A stretch of DNA of 64,000 bases from Tetrapisispora phaffii CBS 4417 (Eukaryota > Ascomycota > Saccharomycetes > Saccharomycetales > Saccharomycetaceae): the NCBI RefSeq assembly GCF_000236905.1, contig NC_016523.1:868001-932000 (forward strand), written 5' to 3'. This document shows positions 9,578 to 19,826 of this stretch, one piece after another. Position 1 is the first letter of the stretch. Every line of letters starts with the position of its first letter. The translations under genes and the position numbers were made by a program. The notes under the pieces were generated by a model, which was not told the DNA's origin, searched no databases, and saw only the letters and a list, made by a program, of their open reading frames with translations.

Positions 9578-10258
9578 CTGAACAATAACTTGTACATAAA
9601 CAACACTTAGAATAATCCCTATTTTCTTATACATTCATTACACCTTCTCATTTCCAAAGCAAATTAACAATTATGATTTCCAACACTCATGAATCCACTC
9701 ACTATACATACATACATATAACAAATAACTTATGATTGAACATATGCTACATTTATTCGCTTATTTAAACATATCCGCCATTCCTTAGATAGTGCAGTCA
9801 TTATCCAAGGTCACCAACTTTATCGTTAATATATATATATATATATATATATCCCATGAATTACTGACACTTGGAACCATGACGGCGCCAGTTCACCTGC
9901 AAATGCTGTCCACATGATCATCACGTTCCACGAACCGATGTTTTCCTCGTTGAACAACGATATGGTTCCGAAATCGACAAAGTGAAAGTGAAAAAAAAAT
10001 AATAAGAATAATAATAATGATGAAGATAACTAGTTATAATATAATGTTATTGGATTTGTTGGATTTGTTTATCTTATGAGGATTCATAATATCTGCTATA
10101 AAGTTTAAGGTTGATTTTCTATTTATTTTGAGTAGAGTAATTGACATTGTGGAAAGTATAAAGTGAGTAAGAGAGCAAGGCAAAAAGTAAAAAAGAAGAT
10201 ATAGAGGACTATTTTAGTTGAACTTTATTTTTTTTGTTCTGAGATATCCCATAATATA
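9578..10258. other. CTR1-SPT6 spacer
   Basis: Spacer of 681 bases with an (AT)n tract at 9829-9852 and an A-rich region at 9985-10060. It should contain the CTR1 terminator and SPT6 promoter. A TTCCGAAAT word at 9966-9974 was checked as a centromere element and rejected. No gene is seen. Confidence 0.5.
9829..9852. repeat. (AT)12 microsatellite
   Basis: Twenty-four bases of alternating A and T in the CTR1-SPT6 spacer. It could serve as a TATA-like element or vary in length between strains. Confidence 0.9.
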
Positions 10259-13200
10259 ATGTCTAATGAAGATCTCTCTTTGAGAGGACACGAAAACACA
10301 GCAGTAACTAAGGACAATGAAGAGTTGATTGCTAGAGATGATGAAGATAATGCCCCAAGTGATGAAGAAGAAGGTGACGATGTCTTTGATTCTTCTGAAG
10401 ATGATGCCGATTTGGATGAGGATGAAGATGAAGCCAGAAAGATCAAAGAAGGGTTTATTGTGGACGAAGGTGAGGAAGACGATGGGGATGACGATGAATT
10501 GGGAGCTGCTTCTGGTAAGAAAAGGAGAAAGGGACGTAGGAGAAGAGAAAGAGAGGAGGAAGAGGATAGATTATCTGAAGATGATTTGGATCTGTTGATG
10601 GAAAATGCTGGTGTTAAAAGAACAACCGAATCTGCCACTTCTGGAGGTTTGAAAAGATTAAAAAGAGCTGGAGGCAATGAAGAGACTTCTGAACAAGAAG
10701 AAGCAAAAGTTTCCAGTGTCACTGCGGAAAGTAATAAATTAGAAGATTTCTTCTCTGATGATGAAGAAGAAGAAGAGTTTAATGACTCTACGGCCAGACA
10801 CCATGAAGAAGATGAATATGACGACGAATACGGTGCAAGAGAAAGTAATCATCGTCAAAATACTAGTGACATGACTAACAAAGCAGGCATGTTGGATGAA
10901 TTGGATGATTTCATAGAAGAAGATGAGTTTTCTGATGAAGATGAAGAAACCAGAAAACAAAGAATAGAAGAAAGAAAGTTGTTAAGAGAACAAAGAATGA
11001 AACAACCAGTACATGTCACAGGTTTATCTTCTGATAAAATTGACGAAATGTATGATATTTTCGGTGATGGTCACGATTATGACTGGGCTTTGGAGATTGA
11101 AAATGAAGAATTAGAAGGTAATTTAGACACTGAAGCTGTCATTGAAGGTAACGAAGACGGTGAAAGCGGAATAGGTCCATCCAAGAAAAAAGTTTCTCTT
11201 CAAGATATTTACGACTTACAAGATCTTAAGAAAAATTTACTTACTGAAGAGGATATGAAAATTAGACACACTGATATCCCTGAAAGATTCCAAGAATTAA
11301 GAGCTGGTCTAGTAGAATACGGCAATCTATCAGCAGAAGATAAAGAATTGGAAAAGAACTGGATTAGTGATAAAATCGCCATCGAGAAAAATTTCCCTGC
11401 TACTTACGATCTAACTGAATTTAAGGATGCTATCGGTAACGCTATTAGATTTATCTCTGAAGATAATTTAGAAGTCCCATTCATCTTTGCTTATCGTCGT
11501 AATAATATATCTTCTACTGATAGAAACGGTTTCGTATTAACAGAAGATGATTTATGGGAAATTGTGGACCTTAATATCGAATTCAATAGTATTATTCACA
11601 AAAGAGACTATGTCAAGAAATTTTATGAAGAACTGCAAATACAGGACTCCGTTGTCGATGAATATTTTTCAAATCAAAGCACTGCATCGACTGCAGAACT
11701 AAATTCTTTACAAGACATTTATAATTATCTGGAGTACAAATATGCAAAAGAGATTAATGACCTATTAACAAAGAATACTCAAAAGTCTGGTAAGAAACAT
11801 TTAAAGAATTCTAACTATGAGAAATTTAAAGCAAGTCCACTTTATGCAATTACAAAAGATATTGGTATTACAGCAGAACAAATTGGTGAAAATATCAGTT
11901 CCCAACATCAAATTAATATTCCAAAAGATCATGAGACCTTAAAACCAATGGAAGTCATTGACAATATTATTACTGAGCATAGTTCTGATCTACAAGTCTT
12001 TGTAACCAACAGTAAATTATCAGTCGACACAGTTCAAAAGTACACCTCTATGGAAATTTCAAGAAACCCTAAGATAAGAGAGAAGGTTAGAAACGATTTT
12101 TACAAATATTATTTAGTAGATGTTGTTTTGACTTTTAAAGGTAGAAGAGAAATTCAAAGGGGCTCCATATATGAGGATATTAAATATGCTATAAATAGAA
12201 CTCCAGTGCATTTTAGAAAAGATCCAGATCTATTTTTACGTATGCTAGAGGCTGAATCTTTGAATTTATTAACTGTCAAATTACATATGTCTTCTCATGT
12301 ACAATATGCTGATCATCTATTTCAAATTGCATTAGATACTAATAATACTTCTGAGCTAGGTATTGAATGGAATAATTTCCGTAAAACTGCATTTAATCAA
12401 GCATTAGACACTATTTTTGCAGATATATCAGCAGAAATCAAGGATGACTTGTCAAAGAGTTGTAAGAAGTTAGTTGCAAGATCTGTCCGTCATAAATTCA
12501 TGAGTAAGCTTGATCAAGCTCCATTTGTACCTAATATGGAAAATGCAAAGATACCAAGAATTTTGACTATTACATGTGGTGAAGGTAGATTCGGTTCAGA
12601 TGCTATCATTGCCACATATATTAACCGAAAAGGTGAATTTGTTAGAGATTTTAAAATCACTGATAATCCATTTGATAGATCTAATCCTCAAAAATTTGAA
12701 AATACTTTTGCGGATATCATAAATAACTGCCAAATTAATGCCATTGGTATTAATGGTCCAAATTCGAAAACACAAAAATTTTTTAAGAAATTACAAGATG
12801 TAATCAGACAAAAGAAATTGTTGGATAACAATGATAAAGAAATTCCTATTATCTACGTTGAAGATGAAGTTGCAGTTCGTTATCAGTCTTCTGAAAGAGC
12901 TGCACAAGAATTTGCTAATAAGCCACCTTTAGTTAAATATTGTGTTGCATTAGCTCGTTATATGCATTCTCCTTTATTAGAATATGCAAACTTGTCAATG
13001 GAAGAATTAACATCGCTATCTATTCATCCTAATCAGTCTTTGTTACCAAGAGGACTGTTTGTCAAAGCAATCGAAACTGCTTTTGTTGATATAGTTAATT
13101 TAGTTGGTGTTGAAATTAACAAAACTACTGATAATAACTATTATGCTAATGCCTTAAGATATATATCTGGTTTTGGTCAACGTAAAGCCATTGACTTCTT

Positions 13201-14665
13201 AGATTCATTGCAGAGATTAAATGAACCACTTCTAGCTCGTCAACAGCTGATTACTCATAATATTTTACATAAAACAATTTTCATGAATGCTGCAGGCTTT
13301 TTGTATATATCATGGAATGAAAAAAGACAAAGATATGAAGATTTGGAACATGATCAATTGGATAGTACTAGAATCCATCCTGAAGACTATCATCTGGCTA
13401 CAAAGGTTGCAGCCGATGCTCTTGAATACGAACCAGATGCAATTGCTGAGAAGGAAGATCAAGGTACAATGAGTGAATTTATTGAAATATTAAGAGAAGA
13501 TCCTGACAAGAAAATGAAGCTAGAATCATTGAATTTAGAAGCTTATGCAAAAGAATTAGAAAATAAAACTGGTCAAAGAAAGCTAAACAATCTAAATACT
13601 ATTGTTTTAGAGTTATTAAACGGTTTTGAAGAATTGAGAAATGATTTCCATCCATTACAAGGTGATGAAATTTTCCAAACCTTGACTGGTGAAACAGAAA
13701 AAACATTTTTCAAGGGTTCTATTATTCCAGTTAGAGTTGAATTTTTCAGACATAATGATATTATTTGTATCACCAATTCTCAAGTAGAATGTGTCGCTAC
13801 TGCTCAACAACATTCTGGAGCTCAGTATAGAAGACCAGCTAATGAACTTTATGAGTTAGGTAAAACATATCCAGCTAAGGTTGTTTTCATCGATTATGAA
13901 AATATAACGGCTGAAATTTCTTTGTTAGAACAAGATGTTAAACATAAATATGTTCCATTTAATTACAGTAAAGATCCAACCATCTGGGACTTAAAACAAG
14001 AATTAGAGGATGCTGAATATGAAAAGAAAATAACTATGGAAGAAGCTCGTGCTAAGAGAACTCATCGTGTTATTAATCATCCATATTACTTTCCATTCAA
14101 TGGACATCAAGCAGAAGAATACTTAAGAAGTAAAGATCGTGGTGATTTCGTTATCAGACAATCTAGTCGTGGTGATGATCATTTGGCTATTACATGGAAG
14201 CTTGATAAAGATTTATTCCAACATATTGATATTCAAGAATTAGAAAAGGAAAATCCATTAGCTTTGGGTAGAATATTGGTGGTTGAAGGTCAAAGATACT
14301 ATGATTTAGATCAAATTATTGTTGAATATCTACAGAATAAGATAAGATTACTAAATGAAATAACATCTAACGAAAAATTCAAAACTGGTAATAAGAAGGA
14401 TGTAATCAAATTTATTGAAGACTATTCTAAAGTTAACCCTAACAGATCAGTTTATTACTTTAGTTTGAACTACGAAAAACCAGGTTGGTTCTATTTAATG
14501 TTTAAGATCAATTCACAAAGTAAATTATACACATGGAATGTTAGATTGACTCATACAGGCTACTTTTTAGTTAACTACAACTATCCTAACGTCATTCAAT
14601 TATGTAATGGGTTCAAGACCTTATTGAAGTCCAACAGCTCCAGAAGCAACGGTTCCGGTTATTAA
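10259..14665 (+). CDS. SPT6: Transcription elongation factor and histone chaperone Spt6
   Basis: Nuclear elongation factor that travels with RNA polymerase II, 1468 residues (1451 in S. cerevisiae). Residues 1-250 are strongly acidic and disordered. [20 protein letters not shown] near 260-280 corresponds to the Spn1/Iws1-binding motif, with its aromatic residues kept. Then come the Tex-like core (helix-turn-helix, YqgF fold near 750-880 with [12 protein letters not shown], helix-hairpin-helix with [12 protein letters not shown] near 965-985), an S1 domain near 1150-1230, and tandem SH2 domains from about 1270, starting with [16 protein letters not shown] and with FVIRQSSRG as the phosphate-binding FLVR-like strand. 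The SH2 pair binds the phosphorylated Rpb1 linker. The short C-terminal tail is Ser-rich. Synteny is YGR116W. Confidence 0.98.
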   Translation: MSNEDLSLRGHENTAVTKDNEELIARDDEDNAPSDEEEGDDVFDSSEDDADLDEDEDEARKIKEGFIVDEGEEDDGDDDELGAASGKKRRKGRRRREREEEEDRLSEDDLDLLMENAGVKRTTESATSGGLKRLKRAGGNEETSEQEEAKVSSVTAESNKLEDFFSDDEEEEEFNDSTARHHEEDEYDDEYGARESNHRQNTSDMTNKAGMLDELDDFIEEDEFSDEDEETRKQRIEERKLLREQRMKQPVHVTGLSSDKIDEMYDIFGDGHDYDWALEIENEELEGNLDTEAVIEGNEDGESGIGPSKKKVSLQDIYDLQDLKKNLLTEEDMKIRHTDIPERFQELRAGLVEYGNLSAEDKELEKNWISDKIAIEKNFPATYDLTEFKDAIGNAIRFISEDNLEVPFIFAYRRNNISSTDRNGFVLTEDDLWEIVDLNIEFNSIIHKRDYVKKFYEELQIQDSVVDEYFSNQSTASTAELNSLQDIYNYLEYKYAKEINDLLTKNTQKSGKKHLKNSNYEKFKASPLYAITKDIGITAEQIGENISSQHQINIPKDHETLKPMEVIDNIITEHSSDLQVFVTNSKLSVDTVQKYTSMEISRNPKIREKVRNDFYKYYLVDVVLTFKGRREIQRGSIYEDIKYAINRTPVHFRKDPDLFLRMLEAESLNLLTVKLHMSSHVQYADHLFQIALDTNNTSELGIEWNNFRKTAFNQALDTIFADISAEIKDDLSKSCKKLVARSVRHKFMSKLDQAPFVPNMENAKIPRILTITCGEGRFGSDAIIATYINRKGEFVRDFKITDNPFDRSNPQKFENTFADIINNCQINAIGINGPNSKTQKFFKKLQDVIRQKKLLDNNDKEIPIIYVEDEVAVRYQSSERAAQEFANKPPLVKYCVALARYMHSPLLEYANLSMEELTSLSIHPNQSLLPRGLFVKAIETAFVDIVNLVGVEINKTTDNNYYANALRYISGFGQRKAIDFLDSLQRLNEPLLARQQLITHNILHKTIFMNAAGFLYISWNEKRQRYEDLEHDQLDSTRIHPEDYHLATKVAADALEYEPDAIAEKEDQGTMSEFIEILREDPDKKMKLESLNLEAYAKELENKTGQRKLNNLNTIVLELLNGFEELRNDFHPLQGDEIFQTLTGETEKTFFKGSIIPVRVEFFRHNDIICITNSQVECVATAQQHSGAQYRRPANELYELGKTYPAKVVFIDYENITAEISLLEQDVKHKYVPFNYSKDPTIWDLKQELEDAEYEKKITMEEARAKRTHRVINHPYYFPFNGHQAEEYLRSKDRGDFVIRQSSRGDDHLAITWKLDKDLFQHIDIQELEKENPLALGRILVVEGQRYYDLDQIIVEYLQNKIRLLNEITSNEKFKTGNKKDVIKFIEDYSKVNPNRSVYYFSLNYEKPGWFYLMFKINSQSKLYTWNVRLTHTGYFLVNYNYPNVIQLCNGFKTLLKSNSSRSNGSGY

Positions 14666-15146
14666 ATATAATTTAAATTAAGTTTGTTGAGACTTTACGT
14701 CGTTCCAGTCTAGTCATAATTTTTATTTATTTGTATATTAAAAATAGTTAATTTATAAAAAGATTTGTAAAAATAAATATAATGAAGTATATATTTTTTC
14801 TATTATTATAAGTTATGTTGACCATATGTTATTACAATGAGTTACACGTCACAATAGATCTTGATATCAATTTCTATATTTCATTATCAGCTTACAACAT
14901 TGCATACGTTAAAAACTCCGAGTATCTCAAAATCTATAATATATAGCAGTATTAAAAGGGGAAGAGAATTACATTTGAGGGAAACAACTATCAATTGCAG
15001 TCCATTATTTAAATCAACAGCAATAATACGTAGATTAACTTAACATATTAATTTGAATACTGTTAATTACACTTTGGTTCTGTTTATTTGAAAGAAAGAG
15101 GAGGAAAAACGTTTTATATGGAATTTATTACAATATTTTATTTACA
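14666..15146. other. SPT6-YLH47 spacer
   Basis: AT-rich spacer of 481 bases. It contains SPT6 3' sequence and the YLH47 promoter. A 60-codon open frame within it has no family features. Nothing else is seen. Confidence 0.5.
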
Positions 15147-16445
15147 ATGTTAAATCACGGTCGCCTTCTAGGAAAACAATCATTATCCAATTCAACACAA
15201 TTGTTGTACTTTAAAACTACGCAAGCAACTTTTGTTGAAAAGTTATCTTCTAGAGTTGCAATTTGTTCACGTAGTTTCTCTAATTCCCATTGGGTCGAAT
15301 TAGAGAAACTGGATAAAAAAAAGGACATATTAGTTACTGAAAAGGTGGTAAACCCATCACTGTGGGTAAGAATAAAACAAGAGGCCAGTCATTATTGGCA
15401 TGGCACAAAACTGCTAGGTTTAGAAATGAAAATATCATCTAGGTTATTGACTAAAATGACAGCGGGATATCGTCTGACTCGTAGAGAGCAACTGCAGTTT
15501 AAAAGAACTACTTCAGATGTTATTAGGTTAGTCCCATTTGCAGCATTTATTTTAATTCCATTTGCAGAACTTCTTTTACCAGTTGCTCTGAAACTATTCC
15601 CAAATCTGTTACCATCAACCTATGAATCAAAAAAGGATAAACAATCGAAATTAGATACTTTAAGAAAGACAAGAATTGACGTCTCTCAGATGATTAAAGA
15701 GCAACCTTCATTCCTTCACCCAATAAATATTACAGATGGACAAAAAACCATGTTTAAACGTTTTTACAAACATGTACGTGAAACTGGGGAGCCAGAAAGT
15801 AGGGAGCAATTGCTTCAAGTAGCTAGATTATTCACAGATGACACCATTTTGGATAATGTCACTAGACCATACTTGGTTGCATTAGCAAAGTATATCAATT
15901 TGCAACCTTTTGGCACTGATAATATGTTACGTTATAGGATCAGAACAAAGATGTCGGAATTGAAAAAAGATGATTTGACTATATATTATGAAGGTTTAGG
16001 TCAATTGTCTGAAGCTGAATTAAGAAATGCATGTGCATCAAGAGGTATGAATATTGTCGGTGTTCCTACCTCAATCCTGAAAGATAATATGAGCGTCTGG
16101 TTGCAAATGAGAGTTCGTGATAAAATACCCTCTAGTCTTTTAACAATGGCTTGTGCTTTTAATTATGGGGATGCTAAATCTGCAAAGCCATTATATGAGG
16201 CCCTTTGTGATGTTTTAAGTAGCATCCCTGATGAATTGTATCATGAGATTAAAGTCAATGTTATAAAAGAGGATAAGTTGTCATCTAAACAAAAACTTGT
16301 TCAATTACAAGAACAAAATGAATTAATGAAAGAGGAAGCTCAGCAAGACAAAAATTCCGAAATTTCAGTTAACGATGATTTAAGTTTAGATGAACTTGAC
16401 AAATCTACAGAAATGAAGATTAAAAATACCAGGAAACCAAATTGA
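15147..16445 (+). CDS. YLH47: LETM1-family mitochondrial inner-membrane protein (Ylh47/Mrx15 type)
   Basis: 432 residues with a basic, Ser-rich presequence, a single membrane segment near residues 125-152 (VIRLVPFAAFILIPFAELLL) and the LETM1 ribosome-binding-like domain in the matrix part (LVALAKYINLQPFGTDNMLRYRIR, ASRGMNIVG). A coiled-coil acidic tail follows. Yeast has two paralogues, Mdm38 (573) and Ylh47 (454); length and position next to CTR1 and ANT1 (YPR125W) favour Ylh47. The family acts in K+/H+ balance and in coupling mitochondrial ribosomes to membrane insertion. It converges with ANT1 across 161 bp. Confidence 0.9.
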   Translation: MLNHGRLLGKQSLSNSTQLLYFKTTQATFVEKLSSRVAICSRSFSNSHWVELEKLDKKKDILVTEKVVNPSLWVRIKQEASHYWHGTKLLGLEMKISSRLLTKMTAGYRLTRREQLQFKRTTSDVIRLVPFAAFILIPFAELLLPVALKLFPNLLPSTYESKKDKQSKLDTLRKTRIDVSQMIKEQPSFLHPINITDGQKTMFKRFYKHVRETGEPESREQLLQVARLFTDDTILDNVTRPYLVALAKYINLQPFGTDNMLRYRIRTKMSELKKDDLTIYYEGLGQLSEAELRNACASRGMNIVGVPTSILKDNMSVWLQMRVRDKIPSSLLTMACAFNYGDAKSAKPLYEALCDVLSSIPDELYHEIKVNVIKEDKLSSKQKLVQLQEQNELMKEEAQQDKNSEISVNDDLSLDELDKSTEMKIKNTRKPN

Positions 16446-16606
16446 GTTCAATGGCAATCATTTTTCTGATATTTGGTCAATGTTTACCTAGTTAAATGAA
16501 TCTGAAGTTTATCAAGATAGAACATTAAGAAAACCCATAACTTTTATATATTCCCACTGTAAGCAGATATTTATCATATAATAAAAAGCTACATAGTATT
16601 TGTTTT

Positions 16607-17575
16607 TTAATTCTTTTTCTGCACATTGGATAAATGCCTTATGCATTTTGTAATTTCTCCCTTGTACATAAATAAGAGGCCCTGGACGATAACACCCTTG
16701 GCCAATTGGGGACCTAAGCCTTTCCATAAAGATAGTAAACCCTCAGAAGTATACAAGTAGGTCAATACATCTTGAAAGTTTGAGAATTTAGAATTAGCAC
16801 TCTGTAATGAGGCCTTGGACACAATCAGAGGTTGAGTTATAACTGTTGAAATCATTTTGGACAGCATTCCTAAGAAAAAGTTACTGAGTGCTGAAATATT
16901 GGCATTGATTTTGTTTCCATCCTTTGATGTTGCTCTTCTTGCAGCAATCAAAAGTTCATTGAGCTTACCAAAGGCGGTATATGTAATCGATGGGTTCACT
17001 GACAAAGCCATTGAAACTTTTAACCCTTTCCAAAAACCATGAAGTTCTCCATTATTCTCCTTTATTATATCCTTGATGATATTTTCCAACTTTGCATCCT
17101 CTGTATTCCCAGTGGTCTGCTGTCTTGTTGAAATAACAGCAATTGGAGTAGTGAATACTTGACATAAAATTGCAGCAACTATCCCTAGTGATAACTCCTC
17201 GATCGAACTGAACCGTTTCTTTTTCGTCAATTTCAATAAAAATCTCAGCTTACTATACCTGCTTTTGATTACATTGTAACAGAAAAAATAGAAGAACGTC
17301 TGCGCAAAACTATTTACAATGGATGCAGACATGCCTTGGTATAATCCAGCTATACCTTTTTCCATATATATCCTCCTTAAACAATCTAGAGTGCCCGTAT
17401 AGACCTCATTCTCAGACTTGACGTCCTCCTCTCCCTGTTCCGATTTCTTTTCCTCGGTCTTCTGAAATTTAATTTGCGACTGAATAACAGTCTTTGTCAA
17501 GTCCAGTGGATAAACGGTTATATTTGCCAAAGCAGAAGAAACAGCACCAACTAAAGCATTTTCAAATGACTCCAT
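16607..17575 (-). CDS. ANT1: Peroxisomal adenine nucleotide carrier Ant1
   Basis: Mitochondrial-carrier-family (SLC25) protein of 322 residues (328 in S. cerevisiae). Three repeats of about 100 residues are visible, with carrier signatures PLDLTK near residue 23, a degenerate PIAVIS near 142 and PLIVSK near 245. Basic and Gln-rich loop segments (YQGMSASIVNSFAQ, WKGLGPQLAKG) follow the helices. Ant1 exchanges ATP for AMP across the peroxisomal membrane to supply fatty-acid activation. An acidic Lys/Glu-rich insertion after the first signature (QKTEEKKSEQGEED) is variable. Synteny is YPR128C. Confidence 0.93.
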   Translation of the reverse strand: MESFENALVGAVSSALANITVYPLDLTKTVIQSQIKFQKTEEKKSEQGEEDVKSENEVYTGTLDCLRRIYMEKGIAGLYQGMSASIVNSFAQTFFYFFCYNVIKSRYSKLRFLLKLTKKKRFSSIEELSLGIVAAILCQVFTTPIAVISTRQQTTGNTEDAKLENIIKDIIKENNGELHGFWKGLKVSMALSVNPSITYTAFGKLNELLIAARRATSKDGNKINANISALSNFFLGMLSKMISTVITQPLIVSKASLQSANSKFSNFQDVLTYLYTSEGLLSLWKGLGPQLAKGVIVQGLLFMYKGEITKCIRHLSNVQKKN

Positions 17576-17837
17576 TTTCTTATAGTTCTATCCTTTTAAA
17601 TTTTTCCAATTGAAAGTATCTCAAAGCCTACTTGTACACCTTGAATACTGTGTGTCAGCAGTTGAAAACACACCCTGAACTTAGCAGAACCTCTTTATCG
17701 AACCTTACACTTCCTTATATCCATTAGAGTTGCTTGCAAGTTGTGTCAATAGGGAGGGAATAACTCTTTGACAACTGAAAGAATGTTGAGATTCAAGAAA
17801 CTTCCGAAATAGGATATATCAATCTGCGTGACTGCGC

Positions 17838-17850
17838 ACACCCACACACC
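17838..17850 (+). promoter_or_regulatory. Rap1-like site
   Basis: ACACCCACACACC agrees with the Rap1 consensus ACACCCRYACAYM at all positions. It lies 883 bp before RPS23 and 262 bp before ANT1. Distance to RPS23 is larger than typical for ribosomal-protein promoters, so the target is uncertain. Confidence 0.4.
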
Positions 17851-17865
17851 ACCACGTTTTCAAAC

Positions 17866-17913
17866 TTTTTTATTTTTTTATTTTTTTATTTTTTTTGCTT
17901 TTTTTGCTTTTTT
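17866..17913. repeat. Poly(dT) tract with regular interruptions
   Basis: Runs of 5-8 T separated by single A or GC, about 48 bases. Such poly(dA:dT) tracts usually exclude nucleosomes, here next to the Rap1-like site. Confidence 0.8.
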
Positions 17914-17966
17914 GCGTCCGATAGTATTCCCGCTCAAAATGCCCGGACTGCCTAAGGCGGAATGAA

Positions 17967-18024
17967 TCCTGTCTAAACTGCCAGGCTGCACTATTGGCAG
18001 TCCAGCCTGGCAGTTTAGACAGGA
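17967..18024. repeat. Perfect 22-bp inverted repeat with 14-base loop
   Basis: Left arm 17967-17988 and right arm 18003-18024 are exact reverse complements; the loop is 17989-18002. The arms begin TCCTGTCTAAACTG and contain CCAGGCTG. The RNA or single strand would form a strong hairpin. An 11-base piece, CCAGGCTGCAC (17981-17991), recurs in direct orientation at 18068-18078. Confidence 0.95.
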
Positions 18025-18733
18025 ATGGGCGGTTTCCTTTCCACATGCGTTACACTTTCAAGAACTCCCAGGCTGCACGTGTACCAGACCTCCGTCTATG
18101 TAGGCTGTTCGCTTGCTTTCCAAGCCATAACCTCCCGACGCAATGAAAAATTATTGTTCACAGTCTTCCACTAACAGAACAGCTCATCGCCATGAATTTC
18201 CATTATGCTTGAAGCTAATAAGGTCAGTATCACATAGGTTGAAATCTATATACGGGATTCAGGATACCTAACTACACAGCAGATAAACTGCTTGCGACTA
18301 ACAACAGGCCATGAACAAACGTTGAGTATATCATTCATTGTTCTCTAGAGTTATTTGCTATCCTAGATATTGATATTATGATATATCGCCACGTACTGTC
18401 CTTAGAATAGGTGAACAGATGACCACGGGATGGGGATGCTAATGTGTATCGTGATTGAAGGGCATGTAAAGGATACTACTATCTGACCACTGGTTCACAA
18501 TATTGAGAAGTCTAGTTTACCATATGTCTTTTTGTCTGGCTTGTATGCTGATGTTATATGCAAAATTTGGTATTATGAGCAGGCATGGTCTGAATTCCGT
18601 TATATACTTGTATGTGTAAAGTGGATGATATTTCAAAGATGATTATTTAAATCGTTACGTCTTGCATTGGAAATTTCAAAGTTATATTTCAAGTAGTTCT
18701 TTATTAACGAAACCGTACATAAAACTATTTAAA

Positions 18734-19533
18734 ATGGGTAAAGGTAAGCCAAGAGGTTTGAATTCCGCAAGAAAATTACGTATCCACAGAAGAAACAAGT
18801 ATGTTAAACCAGTTCAATGATTCTGATTGATGAGAGAGATCCTGGAGAGTATATGAACATCCACTGTTATTGAAATCATGATTTGTTTGGTGATTGTCAA
18901 AAGTTCCATGCTCTTTCTTCCCCATAAAAGCCGATCCTGCAATGAAGATGTCTATATACAGAAGGATATCTCTCGTTCTTACGTTGGCACTAGTCTAACG
19001 GAAGATAGCACAAATCACTGTTATATCATCCAATTGTGAACATTTTTTTACTAACGTCACCAATTACTTTTTTTAATTGTGTTATTACATCTCTAATCTG
19101 TCCATTGTAATGGAGCAAGGTATGTGAACATCATTTGATAAAAGAATAGATTTTATACAGTCGTTGGGCCGAAAACAACTATAAGAAGAGATTATTGGGT
19201 ACTGCCTTCAAATCTTCTCCGTTTGGTGGTTCTTCTCATGCTAAAGGTATCGTTTTAGAAAAGATCGGTATTGAATCCAAACAACCAAACTCTGCTATCA
19301 GAAAGTGTGTCAGAGTTCAATTAATCAAGAACGGTAAGAAGGTTACTGCTTTCGTTCCTAACGATGGTTGTTTAAACTTCGTTGATGAAAATGACGAAGT
19401 CTTATTAGCTGGTTTCGGTAGAAAAGGTAAGGCTAAGGGTGATATTCCAGGTGTTAGATTCAAGGTCGTTAAGGTCTCTGGTGTCTCTTTATTAGCTTTA
19501 TGGAAGGAAAAGAAGGAAAAGCCAAGATCATAA
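18734..19533 (+). CDS. RPS23: 40S ribosomal protein uS12 (Rps23), two exons
   Basis: Exons 18734-18798 and 19161-19533 join to a 145-residue protein, the same length as yeast Rps23. Exon 1 encodes [21 protein letters not shown] plus two bases of an Asn codon; exon 2 continues [20 protein letters not shown]. The decoding-centre loop with QPNSAIRKC is intact, and the hydroxylated-proline segment PNSA is present. uS12 monitors codon-anticodon pairing in the small subunit. Both S. cerevisiae copies (YGR118W, YPR132W) have an intron at this site. The neighbour NUP57 matches the YGR118W copy. Confidence 0.98.
18799..19160 (+). other. Spliceosomal intron of RPS23
   Basis: A 362-base intron with 5' site GTATGT at 18799-18804, branch site TACTAAC at 19049-19055 and 3' site CAG at 19158-19160. 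The frame closes correctly across the junction. The branch to 3' site distance is about 106 bases. A second GTATGT at 19120-19125 and a TAG at 19147-19149 lie between branch and acceptor. I saw no snoRNA boxes. Confidence 0.95.
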
Positions 19534-19667
19534 GTTATTTATCAAATTCAAGACTTGATAACACTATTAACGTCATCTCATGCTCTTTTTATAAAATTAT
19601 AATAAATAAGATAAATCATTTAAAATTAAGTCATTAATTCACATTTAATTTCAATATAAGCATACCT

Positions 19668-19691
19668 ATATATATATGTGTGTGTGTGTGT
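19668..19691. repeat. Compound (TA)n(TG)n microsatellite
   Basis: Alternating TA then TG units in the convergent spacer between RPS23 and NUP57 (19534-19826), which otherwise shows only AT-rich 3' sequences. Confidence 0.85.
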
Positions 19692-19826
19692 TTATTATGA
19701 ATTAGGGACCTATTTTGACCTGTCGATGTATTGGATGGGGAAAGGCATTTCTCTAAAAGTAATATATTAGGTATATGCTTAAATTATTTTCTTAGTTAAG
19801 GTATGCTATATAAGGATGCAGCTTAT

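Larger units (their letters stand above)
17576..18733. other. Divergent ANT1-RPS23 spacer
   Basis: Shared 1.16-kb promoter region without a gene. It includes a Rap1-like site at 17838-17850, a poly-T tract at 17866-17913, a perfect inverted repeat at 17967-18024 and a direct copy of part of its arm at 18068-18078. These elements lie nearer to ANT1 than to RPS23. No RP-type site is obvious within 400 bp of RPS23. Confidence 0.6.

Noticed and set aside
9966..9974. TTCCGAAAT as a centromere CDEIII core next to AT-rich DNA
   Set aside because: The TGTTT side is missing, the AT-rich flank is on the wrong side and no CDEI lies at the required distance. The same word at 17803-17811 fails too.
10225..10722. 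165-codon open frame opposite the SPT6 N terminus
   Set aside because: Poly-Ser mirror of the acidic SPT6 leader.
18799..19160. Box C/D snoRNA in the RPS23 intron
   Set aside because: A TGATGA-like C box is near 18827, but no D box at a suitable distance and no terminal stem.
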